Of a stretch of DNA of 64,000 bases, positions 33,532-41,873 are shown in pieces; position 1 is the first letter of the stretch, and each line of letters starts with the position of its first letter. This DNA is from DATBGO01 sp963785765 (GTDB taxonomy: Bacteria > Actinomycetota > Actinomycetes > Streptosporangiales > Streptosporangiaceae). The notes under the pieces were generated by a model. That model searched no databases. It saw only the letters and a list, made by a program, of their open reading frames with translations, and had not been told where the DNA came from. A program made the translations under genes and the position numbers. The DNA lies in assembly GCA_963785765.1 (NCBI GenBank), contig CAWAWM010000003.1:620001-684000 (forward strand). The letters are read 5' to 3'.

Positions 33532-35526
33532 ATGCCGCAACCGGTTAGCACCGGCCAGCGTTATATGCCCGGCCTTGATGGGCTGCGGGCGCTGGCGGTA
33601 CTCGCTGTCATCGCCTTTCACGAGCAGCTGGGCTGGGCTCCAGGAGGCATGCTCGGAGTCGGGGTGTTCTTCACCCTGAGCGGCTACCTCATCACCGACC
33701 TGCTGCTGGCGCAGTGGTCCGCGCACGGGCGGCTGCGGCTGGGCGACTTCTGGCTGCGGCGCGCCCGCCGTCTGCTGCCTGCCCTGTTCGTGATGCTGAC
33801 GGTGGTGACCGCGTGGGTGACCCTCGCGGACCGGGCCCGGCTGGCCGGCCTGCGCGGCGCGGTGGCGGCCGCCGCCACGTACTCGAGCAACTGGTACCTC
33901 ATCGCGGCGAACCAGTCCTACTTCGCCAGGTTCGCGCCGCCCGCCCCGCTCGATCACCTGTGGTCGCTGGCCGTGGAGGAACAGTTCTACCTCATCTGGC
34001 CCTGGCTGCTGCTGCTCGGCGTGGCCTGCCTGCGGACCCCCAGGGCGGCCGCGCTGAAGTGGCTGGCGCTGCCCACGCTCGCGATCGCCGGCGCGTCGGT
34101 GGCCGCCATGGCGCTGCTCTATCATCCCGGGTTTGACCCGACCCGGGTCTACGAGGGAACCGACACCCGCGCCTTCGGGCTGCTCGCCGGGGCCGCGCTG
34201 GCCATGGTGTGGCCCAGCCGCCACCGGGTCAGGCTGCCGATGCGAGCCAGGCTGCCGCTGGATGGCGCCGGGATCGCGGGCCTGGCCGTGATCGCGCTGA
34301 TGATCTGGCGGGTCGGCCAGTACTCGCCGTTCACCTACCGCGGCGGCCTGGTCCTGCTCTCGCTGGCCACGGTGGCCGTCGTGGCCGCTGCGGCCTGCCC
34401 GGGGAGCCTGGTGGGCCTGATGCTGGGCTGGCGGCCGCTGCGCTGGATCGGCGTCCGTTCTTACGGCATCTACCTCTGGCACTATCCGGTCATCGTGCTG
34501 ACCTCGCCGGCGAACACCGGGGAGGACCTGCCCAGGGCCGCGGCCCAGGTCGCGGCCAGCGTCCTGCTGGCCGCGGCGTCCTGGAAGTTTGTCGAGGAGC
34601 CGGTGCGTCAGGGCGCCATCGGGCGCCTGGCGGCCCGCGTCCGGGCCGCTGGCTGGCACCTGCGGCCGGTCCGGCTGGGCGGCCTGGCCGGCGTGGTCGG
34701 CGCGTCCGGGGTGCTGGTCGTCGCGTGCGGCGGCCTGGCCGGCGCGTTCCCCGCGGCACGGCAGGCCCCGGGCCTGGGCAGCGCCGGCTCGCTGACCGCG
34801 AGCGCCGCGCTGCCGCCGTCCATCAAGTCCGTCACCAGGGCCGGGGCGCACCCGAAGTTTGCCGGCGCGGCTGCCTCAGCCGCGGCGGGCGGCCCGCAGT
34901 CCGGGCCGCCCCGGACTTCTTGCCGCGCCGTCGCGCACATCGGCGACTCGACCTCCGAGGGCCTGGTCTCGCCCGACTACCTGCCGGACCCGGCCAAGCG
35001 AATCCCGGCGCGGTATGAGGACGTGGGCGTACAGACCGTCCGCACCGATATCTCGGGCGCACGGTCGGTGGTCGAGGTGCTGCCCGGCCAGGTCAATGGC
35101 TACGACGCAGCCCGCGCGATGGTGGCAGCGGGATTCCGGGGCTGCTGGGTGTTCGCCCTGGGCACGAACGATACCGCCGATGTAGCCGTCGGCTCACAGG
35201 TCGGCCTGATGACCAGGATCCAGCGGATGATGTCGGTGGCCAATGGCGAGCCCGTGATGTGGGTGAACGTCAAGTCGCTGCTCGCCAGCGGTCCCTACTC
35301 GGAGGCGAACATGCTGCTCTGGGACAACACGCTGGTCAAGGCCTGCGCCAGGTACCCGAACATGCGGATCTTCAACTGGGCGTCGGTGGTAAAGAACAAG
35401 TGGTACATCGCGGACGGGATCCACTTCACCTCGCCGGGCTATGCGGCCCGGGCCAAGATGATCGCTGACGCCCTGGCCGCCGCGTTCCCGCTGAACGGCC
35501 ACAGCAGCAGCTGCCTCATCGGCTAG
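33532..35526 (+). CDS. OafA-type acyltransferase fused to SGNH domain
   Basis: 664 residues. Acyltransferase-3 half with about ten spans: YMPGLDGLRALAVLAVIAFH carries the conserved Arg and His, FTLSGYLITDLLLAQW, FWLRRARRLLPALFV, HLWSLAVEEQFYLIWPWLL. Then one further span, a 70-residue Ala/Pro linker, and a periplasmic-type SGNH domain: HIGDSTSEGLVSPDYLPDPA, VEVLPGQVNGYDAARA, ALGTNDTADVAVGSQVG, DGIHFTSPGYAARAKMI. Expected to move acetyl groups across the membrane and attach them to a glycan. The preceding gene encodes a free-standing paralogue of the SGNH part. Gene ends shortly before a convergent gene. Confidence 0.92.
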   Translation: MPQPVSTGQRYMPGLDGLRALAVLAVIAFHEQLGWAPGGMLGVGVFFTLSGYLITDLLLAQWSAHGRLRLGDFWLRRARRLLPALFVMLTVVTAWVTLADRARLAGLRGAVAAAATYSSNWYLIAANQSYFARFAPPAPLDHLWSLAVEEQFYLIWPWLLLLGVACLRTPRAAALKWLALPTLAIAGASVAAMALLYHPGFDPTRVYEGTDTRAFGLLAGAALAMVWPSRHRVRLPMRARLPLDGAGIAGLAVIALMIWRVGQYSPFTYRGGLVLLSLATVAVVAAAACPGSLVGLMLGWRPLRWIGVRSYGIYLWHYPVIVLTSPANTGEDLPRAAAQVAASVLLAAASWKFVEEPVRQGAIGRLAARVRAAGWHLRPVRLGGLAGVVGASGVLVVACGGLAGAFPAARQAPGLGSAGSLTASAALPPSIKSVTRAGAHPKFAGAAASAAAGGPQSGPPRTSCRAVAHIGDSTSEGLVSPDYLPDPAKRIPARYEDVGVQTVRTDISGARSVVEVLPGQVNGYDAARAMVAAGFRGCWVFALGTNDTADVAVGSQVGLMTRIQRMMSVANGEPVMWVNVKSLLASGPYSEANMLLWDNTLVKACARYPNMRIFNWASVVKNKWYIADGIHFTSPGYAARAKMIADALAAAFPLNGHSSSCLIG

Positions 35527-35538
35527 CGGCCCGGCTGG

Positions 35539-35961
35539 CTACCGCTGGGGCGTGCGCCGTCCCGTTACCGAGGTCGGCCTGATCCGTACCCAGAACGGGC
35601 GCTGCGTGTCGGCTGCCCATTCATCCAGGCCCAGCTGGCTGAGCCGCTGGATCTCGGGGTCCTCGTACACCACGGTGGCCCGGCCGGTCACCAGCACGCT
35701 CCACCCCGACCTGGTCTCCTGGTCATAGGAGTCGACCTCGAACGCGACCAGGCCCTGCTCGCCCGCCGCGGCCAGCTTCGACCCGCCGGAGGTGCGGAAC
35801 ACCACGTCCGGTCCGTCCATGGCGTGATTGACCGGCAGGATCACCAGCTCGCCGTCCGCATGGAAGCCGATCCGGCCCAGGTGGACCGACGCCAGCAGCT
35901 CCAGGCAGGTGTCGAAGGACAGCGGCTCGAGCCCAGCGTGATCGATCGGTTGATCTGGCAT
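35539..35961 (-). CDS. Pyridoxamine 5-phosphate oxidase-like flavin protein
   Basis: 140 residues from ATG 35961 (GGAGAG upstream); a longer start at 36000 is less likely. Split-barrel flavin-binding domain: SFDTCLELLASVHLGRIGFH, ADGELVILPVNHAMDGPDVV, FRTSGGSKLAAAGEQGLVAF, then EVDSYDQETRSGWSVLVTGR and a C-terminal PFWVRIRPTSVTGRR. This is the Pyridox_ox_2 subgroup, which bind FMN, F420 or heme. No specific substrate can be given. Same direction as the LLM oxidoreductase behind it. Confidence 0.88.
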   Translation of the reverse strand: MPDQPIDHAGLEPLSFDTCLELLASVHLGRIGFHADGELVILPVNHAMDGPDVVFRTSGGSKLAAAGEQGLVAFEVDSYDQETRSGWSVLVTGRATVVYEDPEIQRLSQLGLDEWAADTQRPFWVRIRPTSVTGRRTPQR

Positions 35962-36033
35962 GTCACTCTCCGGTATGCGTAGCTGCCAGAACCCTGTCAC
36001 ATCTCCGGCGCCTGAGGCGTCCCGTTCGACACG

Positions 36034-37050
36034 CTACGCGCCCTGGCCCAGGACGCCGCCGGCGACTTTCTCCGCGACCAGCTCAAAGGACCGGATCCGG
36101 TCGGAGATGTCGTACACCATCGTGGTGAGCATCAGTTCGTCAGCACCGGTGCGGTCAATGAGCTGCGCCAGCTGCCGGCTGACCGTCTCGGGCGAGCCGA
36201 CCGCCTGGCCGGCGAAACGCTCCGCGGCGAACTCCCGCTCCCCATCGGAGTACGGATAGGCGGCGGCCTCGGCCGGGCTGGCCAGCGGCTGCGGGCGCCC
36301 GGCGCGCAGCTGCAGGAACGACAGGGCGGCCGGCCCGGACAGCCAGCGGGCCTGTTCATCGGTATCAGCGCAGATCACGCTCACCGCCACCATCGCCTGC
36401 GGCCGCTCCAGCCAGCGCGACGGCCGGAAGCTCTGCCGGTACAGCGCCAGCGCCGGGACGGTGTTGGCGGAGCTGAAATGGTGCGCGAACGAGAACGGCA
36501 ACCCGAGCAGCCCGGCCAGCTGAGCGCTGAATCCGCTGGAGCCGAGCAGCCAGATCGCCGGCATGTCGCCACGGCCGGGCGTCGCGGTGATCCGCGCCCC
36601 GGGGTCGGCCCCGGTGAACAGCCCGATCAGATCGGCGAGCTCCTCGGGAAACGCCTCCGCTGACAGGCCTTCCATGGTGCGGCGCAGCGCCAGCGCGGTC
36701 AGCTGATCGGTGCCGGGGGCACGGCCGATACCCAGGTCGATCCGGCCCGGATGCAGCGCCTCCAGCGTGCCGAACTGCTCCGCGACCACCAGCGGGGCAT
36801 GGTTCGGCAGCATCACCCCGCCGGACCCGACCCGGATTCTGGAGGTCGCCGCGGCCAGGTGCGCGATCAGGACCGCCGGCGCTGAACTGGCGATGGCGGG
36901 CATGTTGTGGTGCTCGGCGACCCAGAACCGCCGGTAGCCGAGTTCCTCGGTGCGCCTGGCCAGCTCCGTGGTCTGGCGCAGCGCCTGGCCAGATGTCGTA
37001 CCAGCAGCAACAGGAGACAGATCCAGAACGGAAAGCGGCACGTCAATCAC
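36034..37050 (-). CDS. LLM-class flavin-dependent oxidoreductase (MsnO8-like)
   Basis: About 338 residues from a GTG at 37050; the true start is uncertain because no ribosome site is visible, but the family begins at VPLSVLDLSPVAAG. Luciferase-like TIM barrel: ELGYRRFWVAEHHNMPAIAS, GGVMLPNHAPLVVAEQFGTL, HPGRIDLGIGRAPGTD, PAIWLLGSSGFSAQLA, GLPFSFAHHFSS. Members use FMN or F420 and often oxidise small ketones or alkanes. Two genes on, a PPOX-type protein that may use F420 is encoded, but no direct link is evident. Confidence 0.88.
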   Translation of the reverse strand: MIDVPLSVLDLSPVAAGTTSGQALRQTTELARRTEELGYRRFWVAEHHNMPAIASSAPAVLIAHLAAATSRIRVGSGGVMLPNHAPLVVAEQFGTLEALHPGRIDLGIGRAPGTDQLTALALRRTMEGLSAEAFPEELADLIGLFTGADPGARITATPGRGDMPAIWLLGSSGFSAQLAGLLGLPFSFAHHFSSANTVPALALYRQSFRPSRWLERPQAMVAVSVICADTDEQARWLSGPAALSFLQLRAGRPQPLASPAEAAAYPYSDGEREFAAERFAGQAVGSPETVSRQLAQLIDRTGADELMLTTMVYDISDRIRSFELVAEKVAGGVLGQGA

Positions 37051-37111
37051 GTAGCAAGGCAACTGAAGTCGACGGCGGTTTCTTCCGTGCCGGTCGGTCA
37101 GCGGCGGTTTC

Positions 37112-37198
37112 GCCCGGGCTGGCCGGACCGCGGCGGACCCATCCGGGCTGGCCGGACCGCGGCGGACCCATCCGGGCCGGTCGGACCGCGGCGGACCC
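37112..37198. repeat. 29-bp tandem repeat (3 copies)
   Basis: Three consecutive units of about 29 bp (core GGACCGCGGCGGACCC) in the gap between the LLM gene start and the HIT gene stop, with partial copies on each side. Period is not a multiple of three, consistent with non-coding DNA. Confidence 0.88.
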
Positions 37199-37209
37199 AG
37201 CGGGGCCGG

Positions 37210-37653
37210 TCAGACCAGGCTAATGCCTGCCGCCCGGATCTGCCGGGCCGCCTCGTCGAGCTCGGCCCGGCCCGGCGTGCCCCGCCGCGCTCGGACCGCG
37301 AACCCGTCACCTACGGTGCGCGGCACCACGTGCAGGTGCACATGGAAAACTTCCTGGCCCGCGACCGTGCCATCGGCGACGAAGATGTTCACCCCGCCGC
37401 AGGGCAGCCCGGAGCGGCGCAGCGTGCCCGCCAGCCGGTGCGCCACCCGGAACAGCCTGGCGCCCAGATCCTCGTCGAGTGTTCCCAGGGACTCCGCGTG
37501 CCTGCGCGGCACCACCAGCAGATGGCCGGTGGTCACCGGCCTGACATCCATGAAAGCGATCACGTCCTCGTCCTCGTGCACCAGGCTCGCCTCGGAACGG
37601 CCGGCCACGATGGCACAGAACACGCAGGAGTCTTCCGCTGCCTCGATTCCCAT
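37210..37653 (-). CDS. HIT-family protein
   Basis: 147 residues from ATG 37653; upstream in-frame Mets lie in repeat DNA. Histidine-triad motif HVHLHVVPR with Zn-type SCVFCAIVAG near the N-terminus, and LLVVPRRHAESL. Hydrolyses or transfers nucleotides (AMP-amino compounds, dinucleoside polyphosphates) in the cytosol. The C-terminal 25 residues vary. Its upstream region is filled by a 62-bp direct repeat that reaches the stop of the PPOX gene. Confidence 0.9.
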   Translation of the reverse strand: MGIEAAEDSCVFCAIVAGRSEASLVHEDEDVIAFMDVRPVTTGHLLVVPRRHAESLGTLDEDLGARLFRVAHRLAGTLRRSGLPCGGVNIFVADGTVAGQEVFHVHLHVVPRTVGDGFAVRARRGTPGRAELDEAARQIRAAGISLV

Positions 37654-37669
37654 GGGGACAATCCTGGCG

Positions 37670-37788
37670 GACCGCATCTCGCCCCGCGGACCCCGGGGCC
37701 GCCAACAGACCGGGGCCGCCCGCTGGCCTGCGACCGCATCTCGCCCCGCGGACCCCTGCACGTCCACCTGACCGGGGCCGCCCGCTGG
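37670..37788. repeat. Imperfect 62-bp direct repeat (2 copies)
   Basis: GACCGCATCTCGCCCCGCGG at 37670 recurs at 37732, and GACCGGGGCCGCCCGCTGG occurs near the end of each unit. The second unit ends at the stop codon of the PPOX gene, so it also forms the leader of the HIT gene. Confidence 0.85.
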
Positions 37789-38223
37789 TCAGTTGCTGTA
37801 GATCCGGGTCGGCGTGATCAGCACGACCGCGCGTCGCTGTGCGTCCATGACCTCGTCGTAGGCCGCCCAGTCCTCGTGCGTGCCGCCCGCGGCGGCGAAG
37901 ACCTCGCGGCGCAGCCGCCTGAGCCGCTCGTGATCGAATCCGGGCTGCGGGTCATCGGGCCCGACGATCTGTGCCAGGCCCTCCACAGCGGCCCACGCAC
38001 TGCCGGCCCGAAAAGTGACGGTGACCTGCGGCCGGGCCCTCAGGTTGCGCAGCTTGGCCCGGCCGTAGGTGACCAGGCCGACCACATCGTTCCCGGTGAC
38101 CGGATCCGGCAGCACGCCGGCGTTGACGACCGAGGACTGCACAGTGCCATCAGGCCGGACGGTGGACACGACCGCGAGGAACCGTTCGCGGCGGCCGATC
38201 GCGATAGCGTCGGACAAGTTCAT
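37789..38223 (-). CDS. PPOX-class, probably F420-dependent, oxidoreductase
   Basis: 144 residues from ATG 38223. Split-barrel domain: RRERFLAVVSTVRPDGTVQS, SVVNAGVLPDPVTGNDVVGL, VTYGRAKLRNLRARPQVTVT and the C-terminal end QRRAVVLITPTRIYSN, a pattern of the actinobacterial F420-binding PPOX proteins. These reduce or oxidise small substrates with F420; substrate unknown. The long minus-strand open frame extending to 39084 overlaps the membrane gene on the other strand and is not coding. Confidence 0.88.
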   Translation of the reverse strand: MNLSDAIAIGRRERFLAVVSTVRPDGTVQSSVVNAGVLPDPVTGNDVVGLVTYGRAKLRNLRARPQVTVTFRAGSAWAAVEGLAQIVGPDDPQPGFDHERLRRLRREVFAAAGGTHEDWAAYDEVMDAQRRAVVLITPTRIYSN

Positions 38224-38334
38224 CACGTGAGCATAAGCCGATGGCGATCCTGACGAGACTGGGTACCCAGCCATGACCTGGCCAACTACGGTGGAGTCAG
38301 CCGCAAGCCGTAGGACGCGCCGCTGGGGGTTGCG

Positions 38335-39117
38335 ATGTCCGGCTGGTTTGACGCACAGATCGTGCACACCGGGCGACTGCCCCTGTTCTGCTTCTTCGTG
38401 GCATTCCTGGTCGGCTTTGGGTTCATCCGGCTGTCGGCCCGGCTGATCCGCGCGCAGGTCCGGTGGTGGCCGGGCAACCTCATCGCGGGCACCGTCCATG
38501 TGCACCACATGGTCTTCGGCGTGGTCTTCATGGGCATCGGTGGGGTCGCCGAACTGGCCGCGCCGGTGTACTCGCTGGCCTGGCGATCGGGACCGGCCGC
38601 GCTGTTCGGCCTCGGCACCGCGCTGGTACTCGATGAGTTCGCGCTCATCCTGCACCTGCGCGATGTCTACTGGACCAACGAGGGACGGCTGTCGATCGAC
38701 GCGGTGTTCGTCGCCGCCGGGGTGACCGCCCTGCTGCTGATCGGGGCGAGCCCGGTCGGCGTGCAGAGCGTGGCTGACTATCATCCGCTGCCGGGCAGCA
38801 CCGGTGCGGTCGTCACGATCATCCTGCTGGTGGCCGTGCTGTTCGCGCTGGCCATTATCACCCTGCTCAAGGGCAAGGTCTGGACCGGGCTGTTCGGCCT
38901 CATCATTCCGCTGCTCTTCATCGCCGGCGCGATCCGGCTGGCGCGGCCCGGCTCGCCGTGGGCCCGCTGGCGCTACCGGGAACGGCCGGCCAAGCTCGCC
39001 CGGGCGGGCCGCCGTGAGCAGCGCCTGAGGCTGCCGGTGATGCGCGCCAAGATCCGGATCCAGGACCTGGTCACCGGCCGGCACGATCAGCCTGCCGTGC
39101 CGACCAAGCCCACCTGA
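38335..39117 (+). CDS. Integral membrane protein of unknown function
   Basis: 260 residues with about six spans: LFCFFVAFLVGFGFIRLSA, MVFGVVFMGIGGVAELAAP, ALFGLGTALVLDEFALILHL, AVFVAAGVTALLLIGA, VVTIILLVAVLFALAIITLL and GLFGLIIPLLFIAGAI. The motif VHVHHMVFG at the start of span two and DEFALILHLRDVYW look like conserved polar sites inside the membrane, possibly metal-binding. The last 50 residues are a basic cytoplasmic tail. I know the pattern only from uncharacterised actinobacterial proteins. Confidence 0.75.
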   Translation: MSGWFDAQIVHTGRLPLFCFFVAFLVGFGFIRLSARLIRAQVRWWPGNLIAGTVHVHHMVFGVVFMGIGGVAELAAPVYSLAWRSGPAALFGLGTALVLDEFALILHLRDVYWTNEGRLSIDAVFVAAGVTALLLIGASPVGVQSVADYHPLPGSTGAVVTIILLVAVLFALAIITLLKGKVWTGLFGLIIPLLFIAGAIRLARPGSPWARWRYRERPAKLARAGRREQRLRLPVMRAKIRIQDLVTGRHDQPAVPTKPT

Positions 39118-39216
39118 CCAGCACTGGCGGCCGCCAAGCCCAGACCATCCGCGGGTGCGGCACGACGCAGCCCTGGTGGTCCCTGAAGCTGCCGGTTTAC
39201 CCGCCGGGCAGCACGC

Positions 39217-39888
39217 TCAGCGGGTGAGCCTGCCGATGCCGCTCGCGTCCAGGTCCTCCAGGAGTGCGGCCGCATCGCGGTAGATCTCGGCCGCGCCGGC
39301 GTCGCGCAGCTGCTCGGCCTCGATCCCGCCCGACAGCAGTCCGATGCACGGGACTCCGGCCCGCCGGGCCGCCAGCACGTCCCAGACCGTGTCACCGACC
39401 ATCACGGCCTGCCCTGGCGCCGTGCCGGACGCGGTCAGGGCCCGCTCGACGATGCCCGGATCAGGTTTGGCCCGCTCGACGTCGGCCGAGCTGACCACGC
39501 TGCTGATTGCGCCGCCGACCCCCAGGGCATCCAGCATGAGGCCGACTTCGTCGCCGTCGGCGCTGGTGGCCACGACCACGCCGAGCCCGAGCTTAGCCGT
39601 CCTGACGAGCAGCTCCCTGGCCCCGGGCAGCGGGCGCATCCGGCCGAGATACGGCGCGTAGTACCTGCTGTGCGCGTCGCTCACGGACGGGTCGTCCTTA
39701 CCGAGCACCTGCTGGATCAGGTCATCCGAGCCCAGGCCGATGGCCCGGTGGATGTCGGCGCACCTGACGTCGTGCCCGCGCTCCCTGAATGCCTCCCACC
39801 AGGCGACGACGTGCAGGTAGTTGGTGTCGAGCAGGGTGCCGTCCACGTCGAACAGGACGCCACCGCGGCTGCGCCGCTTAGCCGGCAC
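39217..39888 (-). CDS. HAD-superfamily phosphatase (beta-phosphoglucomutase/Gph-like)
   Basis: 223 residues from GTG 39888. Motif I FDVDGTLLDT with the nucleophile Asp, cap domain helices after it (YLHVVAWWEAFRERGHDV), motif II VVVATSADGDEV, motif III Lys in AKPDPGIVERAL and motif IV GDTVWDVLAARRAG. Hydrolyses phosphomonoesters; class I cap like Gph or phosphonatase. Substrate unknown. A stand-alone gene between two unrelated ones. Confidence 0.9.
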   Translation of the reverse strand: MPAKRRSRGGVLFDVDGTLLDTNYLHVVAWWEAFRERGHDVRCADIHRAIGLGSDDLIQQVLGKDDPSVSDAHSRYYAPYLGRMRPLPGARELLVRTAKLGLGVVVATSADGDEVGLMLDALGVGGAISSVVSSADVERAKPDPGIVERALTASGTAPGQAVMVGDTVWDVLAARRAGVPCIGLLSGGIEAEQLRDAGAAEIYRDAAALLEDLDASGIGRLTR

Positions 39889-40190
39889 GGACTACCCCGC
39901 CCGCGCACGGCCCGTCCTGCCCGGAACACCGGATTTCTGATGTAGTGCCCGCTTCCGCCATCGTTCCTCCGCCCCCTGGCTCCTTTGTATCTCAGCTTCC
40001 TGCCGCCACCGGCACGAATCATGCACCGGCGCACCGGTAAGAGTTCGATGCACTGGTGAACGGGCGCTCCGGTTCGCAGTTTCCGTACCCGAGCATTCCG
40101 GCCCGCCGCCTACCCGCCGCCGGGCGGCGGCCTTTACCATGGGTTTGTGCAGCTGTCCGGTCCGGAGCCCGATATCGCGGTATCGCTGGC
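39889..40190. other. Intergenic region, nothing recognised
   Basis: About 300 bp between the divergent HAD gene and the receiver-reductase gene. It should hold both promoters, but I see no convincing -35/-10 pair, operator or structured RNA. Confidence 0.4.
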
Positions 40191-41873
40191 ATGCCTGTGA
40201 CCACTCCGGACGGTGCGTCCCGCGCGGCCATCCTGACCGTCGACGATGATCCCGGCGTGTCCCGCGCGGTCGCCCGCGACCTGAGGCGCCGCTACGGCGA
40301 GCGCCACCGGATCGTGCGCGCTGAATCCGGCGAGACCGCGCTTGATGCGCTTCGCCAGATGAAACTGCGCGGCGAGCTGGTCTCGGTGATCCTGGCCGAC
40401 TACCGGATGCCGGAGATGAACGGCATCGAGTTCCTCGAGCGGGCCATGGACGTGTACCCGACGGCGCGGCGGGTGCTGCTGACCGCTTACGCCGACACCA
40501 GTGCCGCCATCGACGCGATCAACGTCGTGGACCTGGATCATTACCTGCTCAAGCCGTGGGATCCGCCGGAGGAGAAGCTCTACCCGGTGGTCGACGCCAT
40601 GCTGGAAGCGTGGCTGGCCACTGATCACCGGCCGGTGACGGAGACGAAGCTGGTCGGGCACCGGTGGTCGGCCCGGTCCAATGCGGTCCGCGAATTCCTG
40701 GCCCGCAACCAGGTGCCCTACCGCTGGTATTCCTCCGATGAGCCGGAAGGCCAGCGGCTGCTGGCCGCGGCGCAGGCTGACGGGCTGACGCTGCCCGTGG
40801 TGGTCACCTCGGACGGCGAGCCGCTGGTGGCGCCGACCGACGCGGAACTGGCCGCCAGGGTCGGGCTCAGCACGGTCCCGGCCGCTGACTTCTATGACCT
40901 GATCATCATCGGCGGCGGGCCGGCCGGCCTGGGTGCCGCCGTGTACGGCGCGTCCGAGGGACTGCGCACCGTGCTGGTCGAGCGCACCGCGACCGGCGGC
41001 CAGGCCGGGCAGAGCTCGAGGATCGAGAACTACCTGGGCTTTCCTGACGGCGTCTCCGGCGCGCAGCTGACCGACCGGGCGCGCCGCCAGGCCCGCAAGT
41101 TCGGCGCCGAGGTGCTTACCACCCGTGATGTCGTCGGGCTGGACGTGACCGGGTCCGGGCGGAGCGTCCAGTTCGCTGACGGCGCGACGATCAGCGCGCA
41201 CACCGTGATCCTGGCCACCGGCGTCTCGTACCGGAAACTCACCGCGCCAGGTGCCAGCGAACTCGCCGGGCGAGGCATTTTCTATGGCTCCGCCCTGACC
41301 GAGGCGGACGGCTGCGCGGGTCAGGATGTCTACATTGTCGGCGGCGCCAACTCGGCCGGCCAGGCAGCCGTGTTCCTGGCCAGGACGGCCAAATCGGTGA
41401 CGATCCTGGTCCGGGGCGGGTCGCTGCGCTCCTCGATGTCGCACTACCTGATCCAGCAGATCGAGGACATCCCGGCCATCTCGGTCCGGACCTGCACCGA
41501 GGTGACCGCCGCGCACGGGACCGAGCATCTGGAGGGGCTGACGCTGCGGGACAGCTCATCCGGCCAGACCGAGCGGGTCGACGCGCAGTTCCTGTTCGTC
41601 TTCATCGGCGCCGCGCCGCTCACCGGCTGGCTCGACGGCGTGGTGACCAGGGACAGCCGCGGCTTCGTCATCACCGGGCCAGATCTGTCCCCCGGCGGCG
41701 GCCTGCCCGGTGGCTGGCCGCTGGACCGGGCACCGTATCACCTCGAGAGCAGCGTGCCCGGAGTGTTCGTGGCCGGCGACGCGCGCTCGGAGTCCGCCAA
41801 GCGGGTCGCCTCGGCCGTCGGTGAGGGCGCGATGGCCGTGATGTTCGTCAACAGGTACCTGGAGAGCACGTGA
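40191..41873 (+). CDS. Receiver domain fused to thioredoxin-reductase-like flavoprotein
   Basis: 560 residues from ATG 40191. Residues 12-125 are a response-regulator receiver (DDD at 18-20, phosphorylated Asp70 in LADYRMPEMNG, Lys121 in LLKPWDP). Residues 150-225 look like a glutaredoxin/thioredoxin-type domain (NAVREFLARNQVPYRWYSSD, then LPVVVTSDGEPLVAP) without Cys. From 235 on is a TrxR/AhpF-type FAD enzyme: IIIGGGPAGLGAAVYGASEG, GGQAGQSSRIENYLGFP, second nucleotide site VYIVGGANSAGQAA, FAD tail GVFVAGDARSESAKRVA. The redox CxxC of thioredoxin reductase is absent. The gene overlaps the histidine kinase gene by 4 nt. Confidence 0.92.
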   Translation: MPVTTPDGASRAAILTVDDDPGVSRAVARDLRRRYGERHRIVRAESGETALDALRQMKLRGELVSVILADYRMPEMNGIEFLERAMDVYPTARRVLLTAYADTSAAIDAINVVDLDHYLLKPWDPPEEKLYPVVDAMLEAWLATDHRPVTETKLVGHRWSARSNAVREFLARNQVPYRWYSSDEPEGQRLLAAAQADGLTLPVVVTSDGEPLVAPTDAELAARVGLSTVPAADFYDLIIIGGGPAGLGAAVYGASEGLRTVLVERTATGGQAGQSSRIENYLGFPDGVSGAQLTDRARRQARKFGAEVLTTRDVVGLDVTGSGRSVQFADGATISAHTVILATGVSYRKLTAPGASELAGRGIFYGSALTEADGCAGQDVYIVGGANSAGQAAVFLARTAKSVTILVRGGSLRSSMSHYLIQQIEDIPAISVRTCTEVTAAHGTEHLEGLTLRDSSSGQTERVDAQFLFVFIGAAPLTGWLDGVVTRDSRGFVITGPDLSPGGGLPGGWPLDRAPYHLESSVPGVFVAGDARSESAKRVASAVGEGAMAVMFVNRYLEST

